This document shows, piece after piece, positions 1 to 10,900 of a stretch of DNA of 64,000 nt. The notes under the pieces were generated by a model. That model was given only the letters and a program-made list of their open reading frames with translations, had not been told where the DNA came from and made no database searches. The position numbers and the translations under genes are program-made. Numbering within the stretch: the first letter of the stretch is position 1; each line of letters starts with the position of its first letter. Origin of the DNA: Aplidium turbinatum (taxonomy: Eukaryota; Chordata; Ascidiacea; Aplousobranchia; Polyclinidae); contig OU964931.1 in the NCBI GenBank assembly GCA_918807975.1, positions 15,014,251 to 15,078,250 of the forward strand. Reading direction: 5' to 3'.

Positions 1-248
1 GTTAAATTGTATTATCGTATGCTACAAATCTGAAACCGTAGATTTTAATTTATATCCTACTTCCGGCATGGCATTATTAGCATTGCTTTTAAGCAGGCAT
101 CGGCTCCAAGTATTGTTGTAGACTTGTAGTAGCTTATAGCTTACGGCAGATGAGCTAGGGCCATTGACTTTCAAACATGTTTTGATGCATTTCTCCCTTT
201 GCCTATGTTGAAGCTTTTATTTTCTTCTCTAATAAACTAAATTGGCAG

Positions 249-535
249 TATCAGGTTGGCGCAACGGATAAGGCGGTGGCTTTCCAATTATGCAAACCTG
301 GTTCGACTCCCGGTTTCAGCTGGTTGTTGAAAAGCACCGCTCACCTCTACCCAGGGTGTAATAAATTGGGCGGGCGTAGTTGCTGAAGTAAAGGCGGCCG
401 AGAGAAAGGAACTGGCCACCCTACTCTCCTTAGTGCCGAAGGCTTAGTATAATGAGAACCTTATCTTCTCATCCCCAAAGCTCAGTATCTGAGTATGGGA
501 CCTTTACTAATATGGTTGTAATGAGGCGGTGCTTG
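249..535 (+). repeat. tRNA-derived SINE-like repeat
   Basis: The first 75 bases resemble a decayed tRNA: an A-box-like stretch (TGGCGCAACGG) and a B-box (GGTTCGACTCC) at the right spacing. The T stem has a mismatch, so this is not a working tRNA gene. A 200-base unrelated body with no reading frame follows. A short CCTCTACCCA block in the body also occurs in the SINE-A copies at 33655 and 58511. The right end is approximate. Confidence 0.5.
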
Positions 536-1352
536 TTAGCAATCGTTTATTGCCCATTTTTTGCTGAACTTTCATTATGCTTAGAGTGAATTAGTTGTTG
601 CGTCTTAGAATAAGTCAAAATAACCACAACATGGATTGTTACAGAGGGAAAAAATAACAAGCGTGTCTTAAATAAAAGTCCCGTTCAGGTGATTAAAAAA
701 TAATTACCACAGCCTACTTAAATTCGGATACGACAAAACCAGTTTAAACATTTTTCAACTGTTGCCTATAACTATAGGTATATAATAAAGCGGTGTCATT
801 AATTGATAAAATCAATGTCAACTTAAAAATAAACATGCTTCTACAGTTAACTTCCCTCCTCTGACATTATAAAATTCCTCGCTGGTTGAGTAGGCTACCA
901 TTGACCCGACCAAGACTAAAACTACTGCAGCTGCCATGTAGCCTGAACACAACTATTGTCCTTGAAATCGACTCCAAAGCAAAGAATTTCGATCGATATT
1001 TTGAAGGGCAGTCAAACTATAGTGACATTATGGTTTTCATTTTTTATCGGGTTTGAAAATCTGCCCTGAAGGTTAAAACGGACGCTACAGCTTCGTTGTG
1101 TAACAAATAACATCCTTGCGATCTATTTGAGAATTACTATGGCATGAAATCGATGGTTTAACGATAGCATTAAAAAAGATGAAAGCACTCATCTATAAGA
1201 ACACAAATGCAGTTTCATCTAGTAGGAAAGTTAGCCTAAGCTAGCTCGCCAGCTTGTGAAGAAAAGGCCATCCATTCATTGATCGCTGATCGAGTTTGTT
1301 GAAATAAAAATGTTAACTCCAATAAAGTAAGACTAATCAAGTTTAAGTGTAC

Positions 1353-3075
1353 AATCCGTACATGCCAACGTCTTTGAAAGTGAGCAGACAGCCTGTCCTC
1401 AACTCAAGGTCATCGGTTTCGTATCCGTATTCCCCGAAACCAAAGAATGGTAAACTTCCACCTATCAATGCCCCGATCCATATGCACTTTACAGTGAATC
1501 GAGAGTTGAAATCTAAAAGTAAACAAGATAATATGCCAGTGACGTAGCTAGATACAAAATTTTAGAGGGGCAACAGCAATTGTTGAGGGAGGAGAAATAT
1601 TGTTTGAAATAAAGTTTGTTTAAAAATATAATACAACCACACATTCTTGAAATGAAACGTCATTCAACATGTAGGCTATTAAAAAGATTTTTTTTGAGGG
1701 GGGAGGGGGCAAGATAAAATTTTGGAAATTGCCATCTCAGCCCACCCCCCTTCCCCCGTGACTACGTCTCTGCTATAAGCTTCTGTAAAAAGGCTTCACA
1801 TGAAAATTTGGTTGTAAGAAAACTTTGTATTGAAGTGCTTTTTTCGCTTCGGCTTATTGAAGTATATAGGTGGCATGTGAAGTAGACTATAAAATTCAAA
1901 GTAGGCTAGGCTATTTGCAATAGCAATGAGATCGTTAAAATTTCTTTCATGGAGTTTGTGTAATTTTACAAACTAGCACTAAAAGGGAATATTTTTCCTT
2001 TTTCCGCAAAGACTTCTGGAATAGAATTGGTTGCATTGGGATGATTGCCGCGCAGTAGCCAACAATCTGTTCAAAATGCTTTAAACTTAACAATCAGAAA
2101 TATGCTAACTTTATTAGTTTAAATCGTAAGACCCTATATTACCGCAGCAGTAGTTCCGACAAGCTTGTGATCTTTAGTAGCCCATTTGAGCTCACTTACA
2201 CTTATAAGGCTTGCAGATTCTGTAGTATTTGCTTTTAGCGATCCACGCTGCACTCGAAACACTTGCAAATGTCGCTGCCATTCCGAAAAAAGAGTCCAGC
2301 TGAAATAGTGTTCCTTTCAGAAGTATTTAATGAAGGAAACTTGATGCACAACTGGTAGGAGAGTCCAAATCAAAAATATTTCGATAAGAAATTCTTTTGT
2401 TTTTATTTTAGTTTCTTTCTGTTTTGAATTACGTTTTTTGGTGAAATCTTAAGTTTCGTTTGGGCCAAAAATAATTTGTTCTAAATAGCCGGCCCTAGGC
2501 CATTATACTCTCACATTTTACTTGACATTTTACTTTACTCTCACAACTGCAGGCTATAGATGTTAACGTCATTGCAATTGTCTGATTAAAGTTTTGTTAC
2601 TTTACATATTTTTGTACCATATAGGCCTACTTCAGGTTAATGCAGCCCAATATTGCAGCCATGAGCCTATGCGTACTGGCCGAGGAGTTTAGACATTAAA
2701 CTAAATAGTTTTAAAGCTGTTTTTTCAGCATTCATAAATACTTTTTTTTCAACAATGCGGTTTGAGAAGTTTTTGTTACCAACTAGGCGATGTTAATCTG
2801 GCTAGGTTTTATTTTAACTAAGCATAAAAAATTGAACAAAATACCTGACAGCCAAAATCACCGAAAGGCCAGCTTGAGGAAAAAGCTGCATAAGTACTCA
2901 TGAAAGCGTGTATGGAAATTAAGAAGTCCGAAACCCCGAGGGAAAGCAAGACAACATTTTGACGTCTAAGATCAGAGTTTTTTGCTAGAACCATTCGAAT
3001 CAATCCGTGTCCGATACAGCTGCTCAATGCTTCAAATAATAAGACAATGATCGAATTAAATGTTTTGAAAAACAT
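1353..3075 (-). CDS. opsin-like GPCR (RGR/peropsin type), partial
   Basis: Three exons join in frame with GT-AG borders: 2845-3075 (phase 0 out), 2200-2299 (phase 1 out) and about 1353-1512. They encode a short N-terminus from the ATG at 3075, TM1, TM2 (LSLGVSDFL), the pre-TM3 motif WPFGDFGCQ with the disulphide cysteine, TM3 (FFGMAATFASVSSAAWIA), TM4 (CIWIGALIGGS) and the opsin-like second extracellular loop (PFFGFGEYGYE, then the partner cysteine in RTGC). The usual DRY after TM3 reads SKYYRICKP. A possible TM5 exon (YMAAAVVLVLVGSMVAYS) lies near 840-952, but its splice phase depends on a weak donor. TM6 and TM7, with the retinal lysine, were not found, so retinal binding is untested. Known RGR/peropsins are photoisomerases or light receptors in membranes; the role here is inferred from family only. 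Confidence 0.7.
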
Positions 3076-3118
3076 TACGAAATGTTAAACACTGGCGTAG
3101 CGATAATTTATAGCACAG

Positions 3119-3380
3119 CCATAGACAAATACAACCTAGCAACCACAAGGCATTTAAAATAATACAATAACAGGAAAATAAACTATAATTTACGAACGTT
3201 TTCGGCCATACTCATGTTAGCCCTTATCAAGTAACAATATTGTCATATTGATACTTATCATTTTGTTACTTAATAAGGCCTAACATGAGTAAGGCCAAAA
3301 ACGTTCGTAAATTATAGTTTATTTTCCTGTTATTGCATTATGTAAATGCCGTTTGGTTGCTAGGTTGTATTTGTCTATGG
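3119..3380. mobile_element. Penelope-type foldback repeat
   Basis: Near-perfect inverted repeat of about 120-base arms, starting CCATAGACAAATACAACC and ending with its complement. Each arm carries a hairpin followed by GCCGAAAACGTTCG or GCCAAAAACGTTCG, a decayed version of the hammerhead-like core seen at 8803 and 17605. The CTATGGTT end is shared with the Penelope-like ends near 17720 and 30590. It lies 44 bases upstream of the opsin-like start codon, in its presumed promoter. No clear target duplication was seen. Confidence 0.6.
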
Positions 3381-6140
3381 TTAAAAAAAAACACCTGTTT
3401 ACCAAAATTATATCTTAATTGGCACAACATCAAAAACTTTATTAAATTTTATTTACTGTACGATTGAATTCACAAACCAAGTGCTCCCATGATCAATCCA
3501 TATGTTGGCTTCTCCATCGTGTTGTTTTTCGCTTTGTAAAAAATATTTTCTGAGCATCAAAGTTTATTCTGGAAACGATAACCTAAGCAACAGTACATTG
3601 ACCTTAAAATACAAGGTTGTGTTTTGTAAAGGAATCGGCTACCCTGATTGTTGTGGATTTCTATTAGTTAATGTAAAACACTTATACACAAATGCGCAAA
3701 AGCTTGGACGATTGTTGTGATCAAATTTTTGTGATCAACTTTTTGTTGTGATCAACTTTTTTTCAACTCAATAACTTACTTCGATCACAAGCACGTTTTA
3801 ACGTTCGCGTTTTGTCGCTTCTACCTTTTTCTTGACCTTTGCTATGTTGATGTGTATTGTGTTGATATGATGGTCAGAAATAAAAAAACAACTGAACTGA
3901 ACTGAGCTATCCCTTCATTTTATGATGTAAAAAGTAAACGAAAATAGCTCAACGCTTTTGTGTAAATCCTATAAAGTTATTGGTTTTGCCATAAAATTGA
4001 AAGAAAAAACATCAATTTTCTAAACCAAGTCTTGAAGACAAAGACAGCAGCCAATCGTACCCTAAGCGATGTATTTTTACTGGAATTGTCAATTTGCTTA
4101 ATTTGCTGAAACAAGAACACCTCTGAAGTTTTGCAAATGACTTGCGAGTCGCACGCGGCTCGTCGAAGGCTTGTTGGCGGCTCTCGTACTGAAAGACACT
4201 ACAGTATTTTTACAAGCGATGTGTTACATAGCTTTGTGAATTCAGCACCTTCTCTAAGAAAAAATCACTTTCTGCAACTGAAAAGTGATAAGTGATTGTA
4301 CCATTTGATGTTTTTTACTGATGTAATATAAAGCATTCGCAAATTTTGAACTTGGCTCTGCAGGGTTTGCTGTATACGGCTCATGCTCTAAAAACTTTGG
4401 CCATTCCTGACATAACTTATGTGTATAACTTAAAGAACTCGTTTGATATGTTAAGATTGTGCCACAGTAGCCTAATTCAAGTAATTTATTTTTTATTCCT
4501 GCTTAATATTCATACAAACGAATTTTTTATCATTTGATTTTTTTGTGCCGTTTGCTTTCAAGATGATTTTAGCTGCTTCTAGCTGATCGGAATCGATTTT
4601 TAGCTGTTTATGATTGAACTGACTCGTGTGAAAAAAATGTCGTTTGTATTACAAGACATGTAACCGAGTCGTTCATACCAAGCATTGTTGTGGATTTGAC
4701 ACCTGTCAAAAGATATTTTCATTTTCTTGCTTAATAGCCTATTAATAATTTAGTGAAACAAATAGTTTAGTGTGTCTAAAAAATTATTGTTTATAGAATC
4801 AACAAACTATCACTTTCAGCTTGCATTTCATACTGTTTTTATGATTGGTTTCAATGACGTGTGTATGTATGCAATCTCTATATCAGATTAAACATAACTT
4901 TCATAGAAACAGACTTGGATTAGTTAGACTCTTGATGTTTTGGGATACATCTCTCTTTCATTCATCCTACCACGTAGGCTACCTAACTCTTTCTTGGAAT
5001 TGTTTCATCATACTAAGTGAACTGTTGCAGCACAAATGCATATATACGCTTCGTCTATAATTCCTCGTGCTTGTCATTATGTTTGAGGAAATCTGGATAT
5101 GATTTAAAAAAAAGCAATCAGATATCGACCCACTCGAAGAAGGATAATCCAGTGTTTTATTACATTTTGGCAATTGGCTGATAGAAATCGGATTTAATTG
5201 CGACGCATAATCTAGCTGCAGAAATGTGATCACTCTCGCTCAGGACAGTGGCAGGTTATATTTATTTCAGATATGCATAATAATCTACTGTAGCCTATGT
5301 GTTACCCATAGCCTTTGGAGATATACCAAAAAATACACACGGGCCTGCAGGCAAAAGACTACAAACAGATTTTGCAATTATTTTTATGTGTTATAGTTAG
5401 CCTACTGTTTTAAAGCTTGTGAACTATATTTGACTCGCTAAAACAAGCAACAAAACAATATTTTGCAGCTTTTACTTTGGTCCCACGGAATATCGGTTTG
5501 TTCTAAGATCTGAGAGCTTTCAGTGAAGCTCTAAACAAAAGCGTTTCCAAAAAAATCTTGAAATGTCAACTCACAAAGATTAATGTCCTTCGTGCATTAT
5601 CTATTTCAAACATATGCTAGACAAAATCAGAAAAACTAGCAACGATGATTCAGCGGTGGACTTATTTCTGCGATACCTGTTCAATCCTACGTTTTCGCTG
5701 GTTCAATATCTTTGCCAGTTTTAGCAATGCAAGCATATACCGGTAGATTCTAACTTGAGACATTCTAGCTTTTAAGATAAGATGAGTTTATCTGAGCACA
5801 AGAAATAATAAGTAGTAGGCCTAGTGCCGTAGGCTACAGAGTAAAATTATATAACATAAAACAGATTTTACGCAGCATCTTTGTTAACATTGGCTAACGG
5901 TATCAGGCCAATGTGCAATGCATATGTCGTTTTGTGAGTCAAAGTTTATCATAATTGCTAAATAAAAGTGTTCTTTTTTGACTGTTTGATATGACTAGGC
6001 TAGATATGTAGGCTAGTCACTAACGAAGCAACACTTGTGTGGTGAAAGCTTCACAATACACTTGAATTTATCAATTTAGTGCATCATCGTAAGCCAATGC
6101 ACAGAAGTGTTCAATCGCAAGTAAATTTATACAATGTAAC
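3381..6140. other. intergenic, no gene recognised
   Basis: AT-rich DNA without a convincing exon, RNA gene or long reading frame. The only structure noted is the repeat at about 5020-5210, a diverged copy of 6945-7100. Confidence 0.5.
5020..5210 (+). repeat. dispersed repeat, copy 1
   Basis: Shares an ordered set of blocks (CTTGTCATT, ATCTGGATATGA, AATCAGATATC, CACTCGAA, GGATAATC) with 6945-7100 in the same orientation. Family unknown; it looks old and non-coding. Confidence 0.5.
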
Positions 6141-6144
6141 CTCC

Positions 6145-6225
6145 CAGACGAGCACTTTATCTGATCAGATCTGTACATGATCTGGTAAAGATCTGAACCA
6201 GATAAAGTGGTTGTCTGAGCTGGGA
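6145..6225. repeat. short hairpin repeat
   Basis: Inverted repeat of about 35-base arms around a small loop (CCCAGAC, CACTTTATCTG, AGATCTG and their complements). Likely a MITE remnant; both arms carry scattered differences. Confidence 0.5.
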
Positions 6226-6944
6226 TTCCCAAAACAAAACAACAACAAATAGGTTAAAATATAAAGTAAGCTATAGCAACATAACCAGGGGAGTCGGGGA
6301 CTCAGGGAGTGTGATGGTGATGATCATTATGATAATTAAAAGTTAACTACTTTGGTAATGATAATTAAACGTTAACTTACGTTAACTACTTTGAAATTTT
6401 CTCAAGTTCCTTCTCAGCATCTTTTGCTACCTTTTGTTTACTAGCTCCGGTCTTACACGTTCTCTTGGACATCACAAAGCACGCTTCAGCGTTGGAAAAG
6501 ATAAAGAATTAAACAACTAAATTAGTTACTAGCTGTTGCTCACCAACTGGTCTGTACACCGTCTGCAGTAGAAGAAGCGAAGAGCTATGAAAGGTCAATT
6601 GTTACACAATAACTCCAATAGTGACAGATTTTGTTTTGATTCTTCAATGAGTAAAGCGAAATTACTACTCCCTCATTCAACATGTTGTTGTTACTTGTTA
6701 GCTCTTATCACAGCGAGTAGAAGGCAGGTCACGATTGAAAGAGCTTTGTAGCGCAAACAGCAGAATTGGTTTGTTTTAGCTTGGTGGTGATCTTTGAAAA
6801 GTTCTTTAAATTGATAAATATTTTTGCACATTCGCAGCACAGCGGTAAGGATCATTCGGCGCCGCCCAAACATTTTAGGGGCCCACATTCCTTTGCGGGG
6901 TCCCCTCCGATCGGAGGGCGCTTGCTACGCCTCTGAGCACAGAT

Positions 6945-7100
6945 GCATATTTTGTAATCTTTCTTTTCTTGTCATTCTGCTTAAACGAATCTGGATATGA
7001 ATTTGAAAAATATAATCAAATATCTGTACACTCGAAAAAGGATAATCTCATGTTGTATTGCATTTTTTATATTCGGCTGGAAGAGATCCCATTTGGATTC
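6945..7100 (+). repeat. dispersed repeat, copy 2
   Basis: Partner of 5020-5210, same strand, diverged. It sits directly after a GC-rich segment (6850-6935) that resembles the end of an old DNA transposon. Confidence 0.45.
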
Positions 7101-7199
7101 CACATATGGCTCTTGATATCTTATAAATCTTTTTCGAAATGAAAACGTATGTTTCTAAAAAATTTCATGACTTTGTCGAATCGTCAGAGTGCCAGTCGA

Positions 7200-7560
7200 C
7201 CTAAAGAGCACGGTACAAGAAGAGTAGGCTACGCTCTGTGGACATCCACAGAAAGCACGCGGTAGTGTAGGTAGTGCTCTGCCCTCAACACCACCATCAG
7301 ATTCACCATTTTGTTCATGTGGCTCAGATTCTCAGACTGCATACCACATTATCTGCCATTGTCCTGTATATCGACCCCAGGACAGATATGTGGACCTCGC
7401 AACGCTCGGTGAACACACAATCCATTGGCTGCTGCGCCTGGATGTAACAACACGATCTGCGGCGGCCTCAAACGCGAGAAGAAATGTAGGTAGGCTACTT
7501 AAAGACATGTTCGAAGGTAAGCACAACAATATACAAAACAACTTTATTACAGCACATTAA
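7200..7560 (+). mobile_element. LINE 3' end fragment
   Basis: A plus-strand frame reads PFCSCGSDSQTAYHIICHCP, the CxC...H...C finger found at the C-terminus of Jockey/CR1/R1-type non-LTR reverse transcriptases, followed by a typical short tail (RLDVTTRSAAASNARR). The reverse transcriptase and endonuclease are absent, so this is a 5'-truncated copy. The clade is not resolved. Confidence 0.6.
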
Positions 7561-7978
7561 AAGTCACGATAATAAATTTTACTTGAAAATGGTACAGTAG
7601 GCTTATTCACTTCTTGCAAACAACATATAAGAAGCGGTAAAATTCCCCATTTTGTGGTAAGACCCAGCAACAGACCTAAGTCATGAATAAGACTGCTGGA
7701 GCCTGGAAGTAGCCTATTGAACTTGTCATTAGGCATTGGACAAAGGAATTCAACGTAATCTGATGGTTGAGAAAAGTGATCTATCTCATGGTACTCTACG
7801 TTCTTTTACACTTCAAATTTAGACAAAACTATTTACGGTACGTTTTTTATATAGGCTACATTGCTTGTCAGTAGCGCACCCAGAAAAAAATTTAGGGGGG
7901 AGGAGCAATTCAGAAATGTCGGCCGAGTGATTTGCGACAGTAGTGACAGTGACAATAGGCCAATACCCGTCCCTTTGA

Positions 7979-8245
7979 TTACCATTTAAAGGCACTCACG
8001 GCCCACAACTCTCTGGTTGCCGATACATCAGGATTTGTTCTCTCAATCAGATTACAAGTTGGCCTAGTGAACCCCATGCTAATAGCACCATCAGCATCCT
8101 CATTCCTACGTCTACTCTCGCAATCTTGTATAGGTCTTGATTTTTTCCTCATGTATGATAAAATAGAATTTGCTTTTTGTTTGCCAACACAAATAAGTGC
8201 GAAAACAACAATTAGCACGAAAACAGTTTGAAACAAAACACTCAT
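7979..8245 (-). CDS. small hypothetical membrane protein
   Basis: An 88-codon ATG-to-stop frame whose first 22 residues (MSVLFQTVFVLIVVFALICV) are strongly hydrophobic and could be a signal anchor, followed by a polar, basic tail. No family is recognised, and splice sites or a homologue that would confirm it were not found. It may be a chance frame or an exon of something larger. Confidence 0.2.
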   Translation of the reverse strand: MSVLFQTVFVLIVVFALICVGKQKANSILSYMRKKSRPIQDCESRRRNEDADGAISMGFTRPTCNLIERTNPDVSATRELWAVSAFKW

Positions 8246-8639
8246 TTTGTAAACAGTAAATTTGATGTGGACGTTTTTCCTACTTACAAAACATTCAAAA
8301 TTAGTTTATATTTTCAACTAAAGTCCCAGACGACTTCGTCTCTCTGCTCAAATTTCGCATAGGCCTACAGTTTTACATGTCCGTGTGATTCGGCATTGAC
8401 GTACGGTACATCGGTATGTCCAGTTGTCCACCAGACATTTGACCACGAGAGCATCTGAACTTTAAAAATATCATGGACCATATCATGGTGTGTTCTTTTT
8501 GTACAGATCGAAAATTCTCTGCTGACTCATTTAAAAATTTTTGCAAAGACAAATCCCAATTTGACACCAAAATTCAGGAAGCAGTGTTAATCAAACGAGA
8601 CAACCCAAATTTAAACAAACAATATTAGTCTAACTTATT

Positions 8640-8880
8640 TTCTGGAGGCGCGTCTATTGTCCTCAACATTTACTTTATGTAGGTATCACGTTCCCTGCGT
8701 TGCAAATTTTTTTGTAGTTATTTATGTAGTTGCCTTTTCCTAATGTAATTTTACCTTCAAGAAGTTGAAATTTATTGCATTTTTATAAATATTTTCAGGT
8801 TCCTGATGAGGGCTTAAGTTAAGCCGAAAATGTTCGACTGTTAAAACTATTTGTAAATATGTAAAATATATTGTTATAAT
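8640..8880 (+). mobile_element. Penelope-type terminal fragment with hammerhead-like core
   Basis: Contains CTGATGA at 8803-8809, a hairpin GGCTTAAGTTAAGCC, GAAA at 8826-8829 and then ATGTTCG. This is the conserved half of a hammerhead ribozyme in the order seen in terminal repeats of Penelope-like elements. The matching 5' helix III strand and cleavage site were not located. Edges are approximate. Confidence 0.5.
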
Positions 8881-9291
8881 GCTCAGCCCTGTTGTATTGT
8901 TGTGTCTTATTCATATCTAACCTGTAAGCAAAAGGTATAAATGGGGAACATACAAAAACTTCATTGTTGGTGGCGGGTTAAGGGGGGGCTTGAGCCCCCT
9001 TAGCCCCATGCTGGGTGCGCTACAGTTGCTTGTGCATACGTATAGTCTGTGCTATCCGTACTTTACTTACTAGTTACAGGGGTGAATGGAGCAGCCATAG
9101 TCCATGCGGGCCGGATTAACCATTAGGCTAATAAGGCTTATTAGGCTAATTAATAGCCTTAGGCCCTGGAAAAATTCGGCCCTCAAATTTTTTAAGGTTA
9201 AATTTTTGTAAGGCTGATAGTGATACATATCTAGTACCAGTACAGTTTTTGCTTAAAAATGAATGACTGAGTTTAGTTTGTCGTATCCAGG

Positions 9292-9472
9292 CTTTCACCC
9301 GGTGGTTGAAGATTTAGATTAAGTGGACGGAAAGGCAAGGAAGCCAACCTTCGTGTCCACGTTCAGGCATGCCTTTAAGTGTCCTGCCACAGACACAGCC
9401 GCATGCTCTTGAGCGGTGTCGAACCGGCGCCCTCTCGATTGCCGTTCCAGTGTTCTCACCACTCGACTATGC
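9292..9472 (-). repeat. tRNA-derived SINE-C, copy 1
   Basis: Read on the minus strand it starts with a tRNA-like head (TAGTCGAGTGGTGAGAAC, then the B-box CCGGTTCGACACC), followed by GCATGCGGCTGTGTCTG and GGACACTTAA. The copy at 31155-31275 shares all these blocks. Confidence 0.6.
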
Positions 9473-9567
9473 AGCCGACAATGACTGAGTTGAGTCTATA
9501 GGCTACATATGAAGAGCCCATTTCCAAAACCACGCCGGCACCACTTTTATCGAAATTTTGTTTAGAG

Positions 9568-10599
9568 CAGGGGTTTTTAACCTGGGGGTCGCGAGTCGTT
9601 TTTTGGAGGGTCGCGAGGCGCTTGAAATTCCAGTGTATTGTTTTCAATTCTTTTTTGCCAGAAAAGATTAAAAAATGTGCTTTTTTCGCAATTGACCATT
9701 CCTTTACTTAAGGTTATTATAATTATCGTTTAAGCTTTCAGACGTTGTAAGGCTTCAACTATAGGAAAGCATTCGATATTTTTTACCAAGTTCTTGTACG
9801 TTGCTTTGTGCTGACTGAAGTTAACCAGAAACCACGCTATGGTGAAAAAGCAAAATTATGTAGAATCCTATGCAAAATATAGATTTCTCAGTATCGTTTT
9901 CAATGGCATTGAAAAAAATGTGTCAGTTATTTTGTTTGAAAGTTCATTCAGCAACAGGTGCACGCATTGACAAAGTTAATAGTTAAAAATATGCGGCACA
10001 CCAACCATCTCACTGCAATTGATTTAAATAAATCTATAAAAGATTGCGATAAATTCAACCGGTGAAAGTGCGAAAACGTAGATTATTTTCATTATTTTTT
10101 CTCCTATTATCTAGCTAAGCTTGATAGAAGATGGAAATAACAATCGGAGAAAATGTAATAAAAGCCGTAATAATATCGTAAAAAAAGATTTTTCGTTTCA
10201 GAAGTTTACGCTGGAACAGCAAAACTAAACATGACTGGGTATTGGCATGAATCAAATTTGGTGAAATTTTGCATTAAGTATGCTTTTGTTGAAAAGGAGC
10301 GATCTTCCTGGCGTCAGCACTACCTGACTACTCACTATAGAGCAGCGAGCATTGTGTTTCGCTAACCATACCGGTGTAGCCTCCACACTAGCCATCAAGA
10401 CTTTTCCAAAAACATGTGTTTCTCGGCAGTCGTGATGAGCCCAGTCTAATGGGCGAAACACGTGTCTATCGCTGAGTTCCTGCTACACTCGACTGCCGAG
10501 AAACACAAGTATGCTTTTGTTGAATACTTTTATAGGGGTCGCGAGACTACATTGATTGCTCTGAGGGGGTCGCGGTAGAAAAAAGGTTGAAAACCCCTG
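9568..10599. mobile_element. hAT-type element 2, nested
   Basis: The ends are CAGGGGTTTTTAACCTGGGG and, on the other strand, CAGGGGTTTTCAACC, with GGGTCGCG blocks inside each end. The flanks GTTTAGAG (9560-9567) and GTTTAGAA (10600-10607) are an 8-bp duplication with one change. Non-coding, probably a non-autonomous hAT. It interrupts hAT element 1 and is itself interrupted at 10294-10506. Confidence 0.8.
10294..10506 (+). mobile_element. retroposon-like insert with hammerhead-like core
   Basis: A 213-base insert flanked by a perfect 18-bp direct repeat, AAGTATGCTTTTGTTGAA (10276-10293 and 10507-10524), as expected of target-primed retroposition. Positions 10431-10466 read CGTGATGA, hairpin GCCCA..TGGGC, GAAA, CACGTGTC: the hammerhead order, with G in place of the conserved first C of CTGATGA, followed by a self-complementary CACGTG. 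An inverted pair (GTGTTTCTCGGCAGTCG at 10417 and its complement ending at 10506) frames this part. A diverged relative without the core is at 17250-17358. Confidence 0.6.
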
Positions 10600-10900
10600 G
10601 TTTAGAATGTCATTAGGTAGAGTATTACCATAGGTACCTACTATCCATATCTTTCTTTCCAAAATCTTTTCCATCTGCTTCAAATTCGACACTAAAAATT
10701 GCGTCTGTTTCCAAAACCAATTACGCGCTATCATTAGCCATTTATCTGTTATGTTGATGTTATTTTGCAGTAAATAATTTCAATTTTTCATGTAGCCTAT
10801 GTATTTTTATTACTTTTTGTAGCTTGGTTTGCAAAATTAGGCCCTTCTCTAGTAAACAGCCTTAGGCCTACAGTGCCCTTAATCCGGCCCTGAGTCCATG

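Larger units (their letters stand above)
9107..10892. mobile_element. hAT-type element 1, outer shell of nest
   Basis: Bounded by a perfect 8-bp duplication AGTCCATG (9099-9106 and 10893-10900). The inverted ends are CGGGCCGGATTAA and its near-complement TTAATCCGGCCCTG, a hAT-type terminus. It encodes no transposase. It contains a SINE (9292-9472) and a second hAT element (9568-10599), so it is the oldest layer here. Confidence 0.8.

Noticed and set aside
249-325. Possible functional tRNA gene
   Set aside because: A and B boxes are present, but the T stem is mismatched and the sequence runs into a long SINE-like body; read as a SINE head.
1533-1780. hAT-like element with CAGTGACGTAG ends
   Set aside because: The ends look paired, and a similar segment occurs at 18990-19185, but no matching 8-bp duplication could be found, so limits are uncertain.
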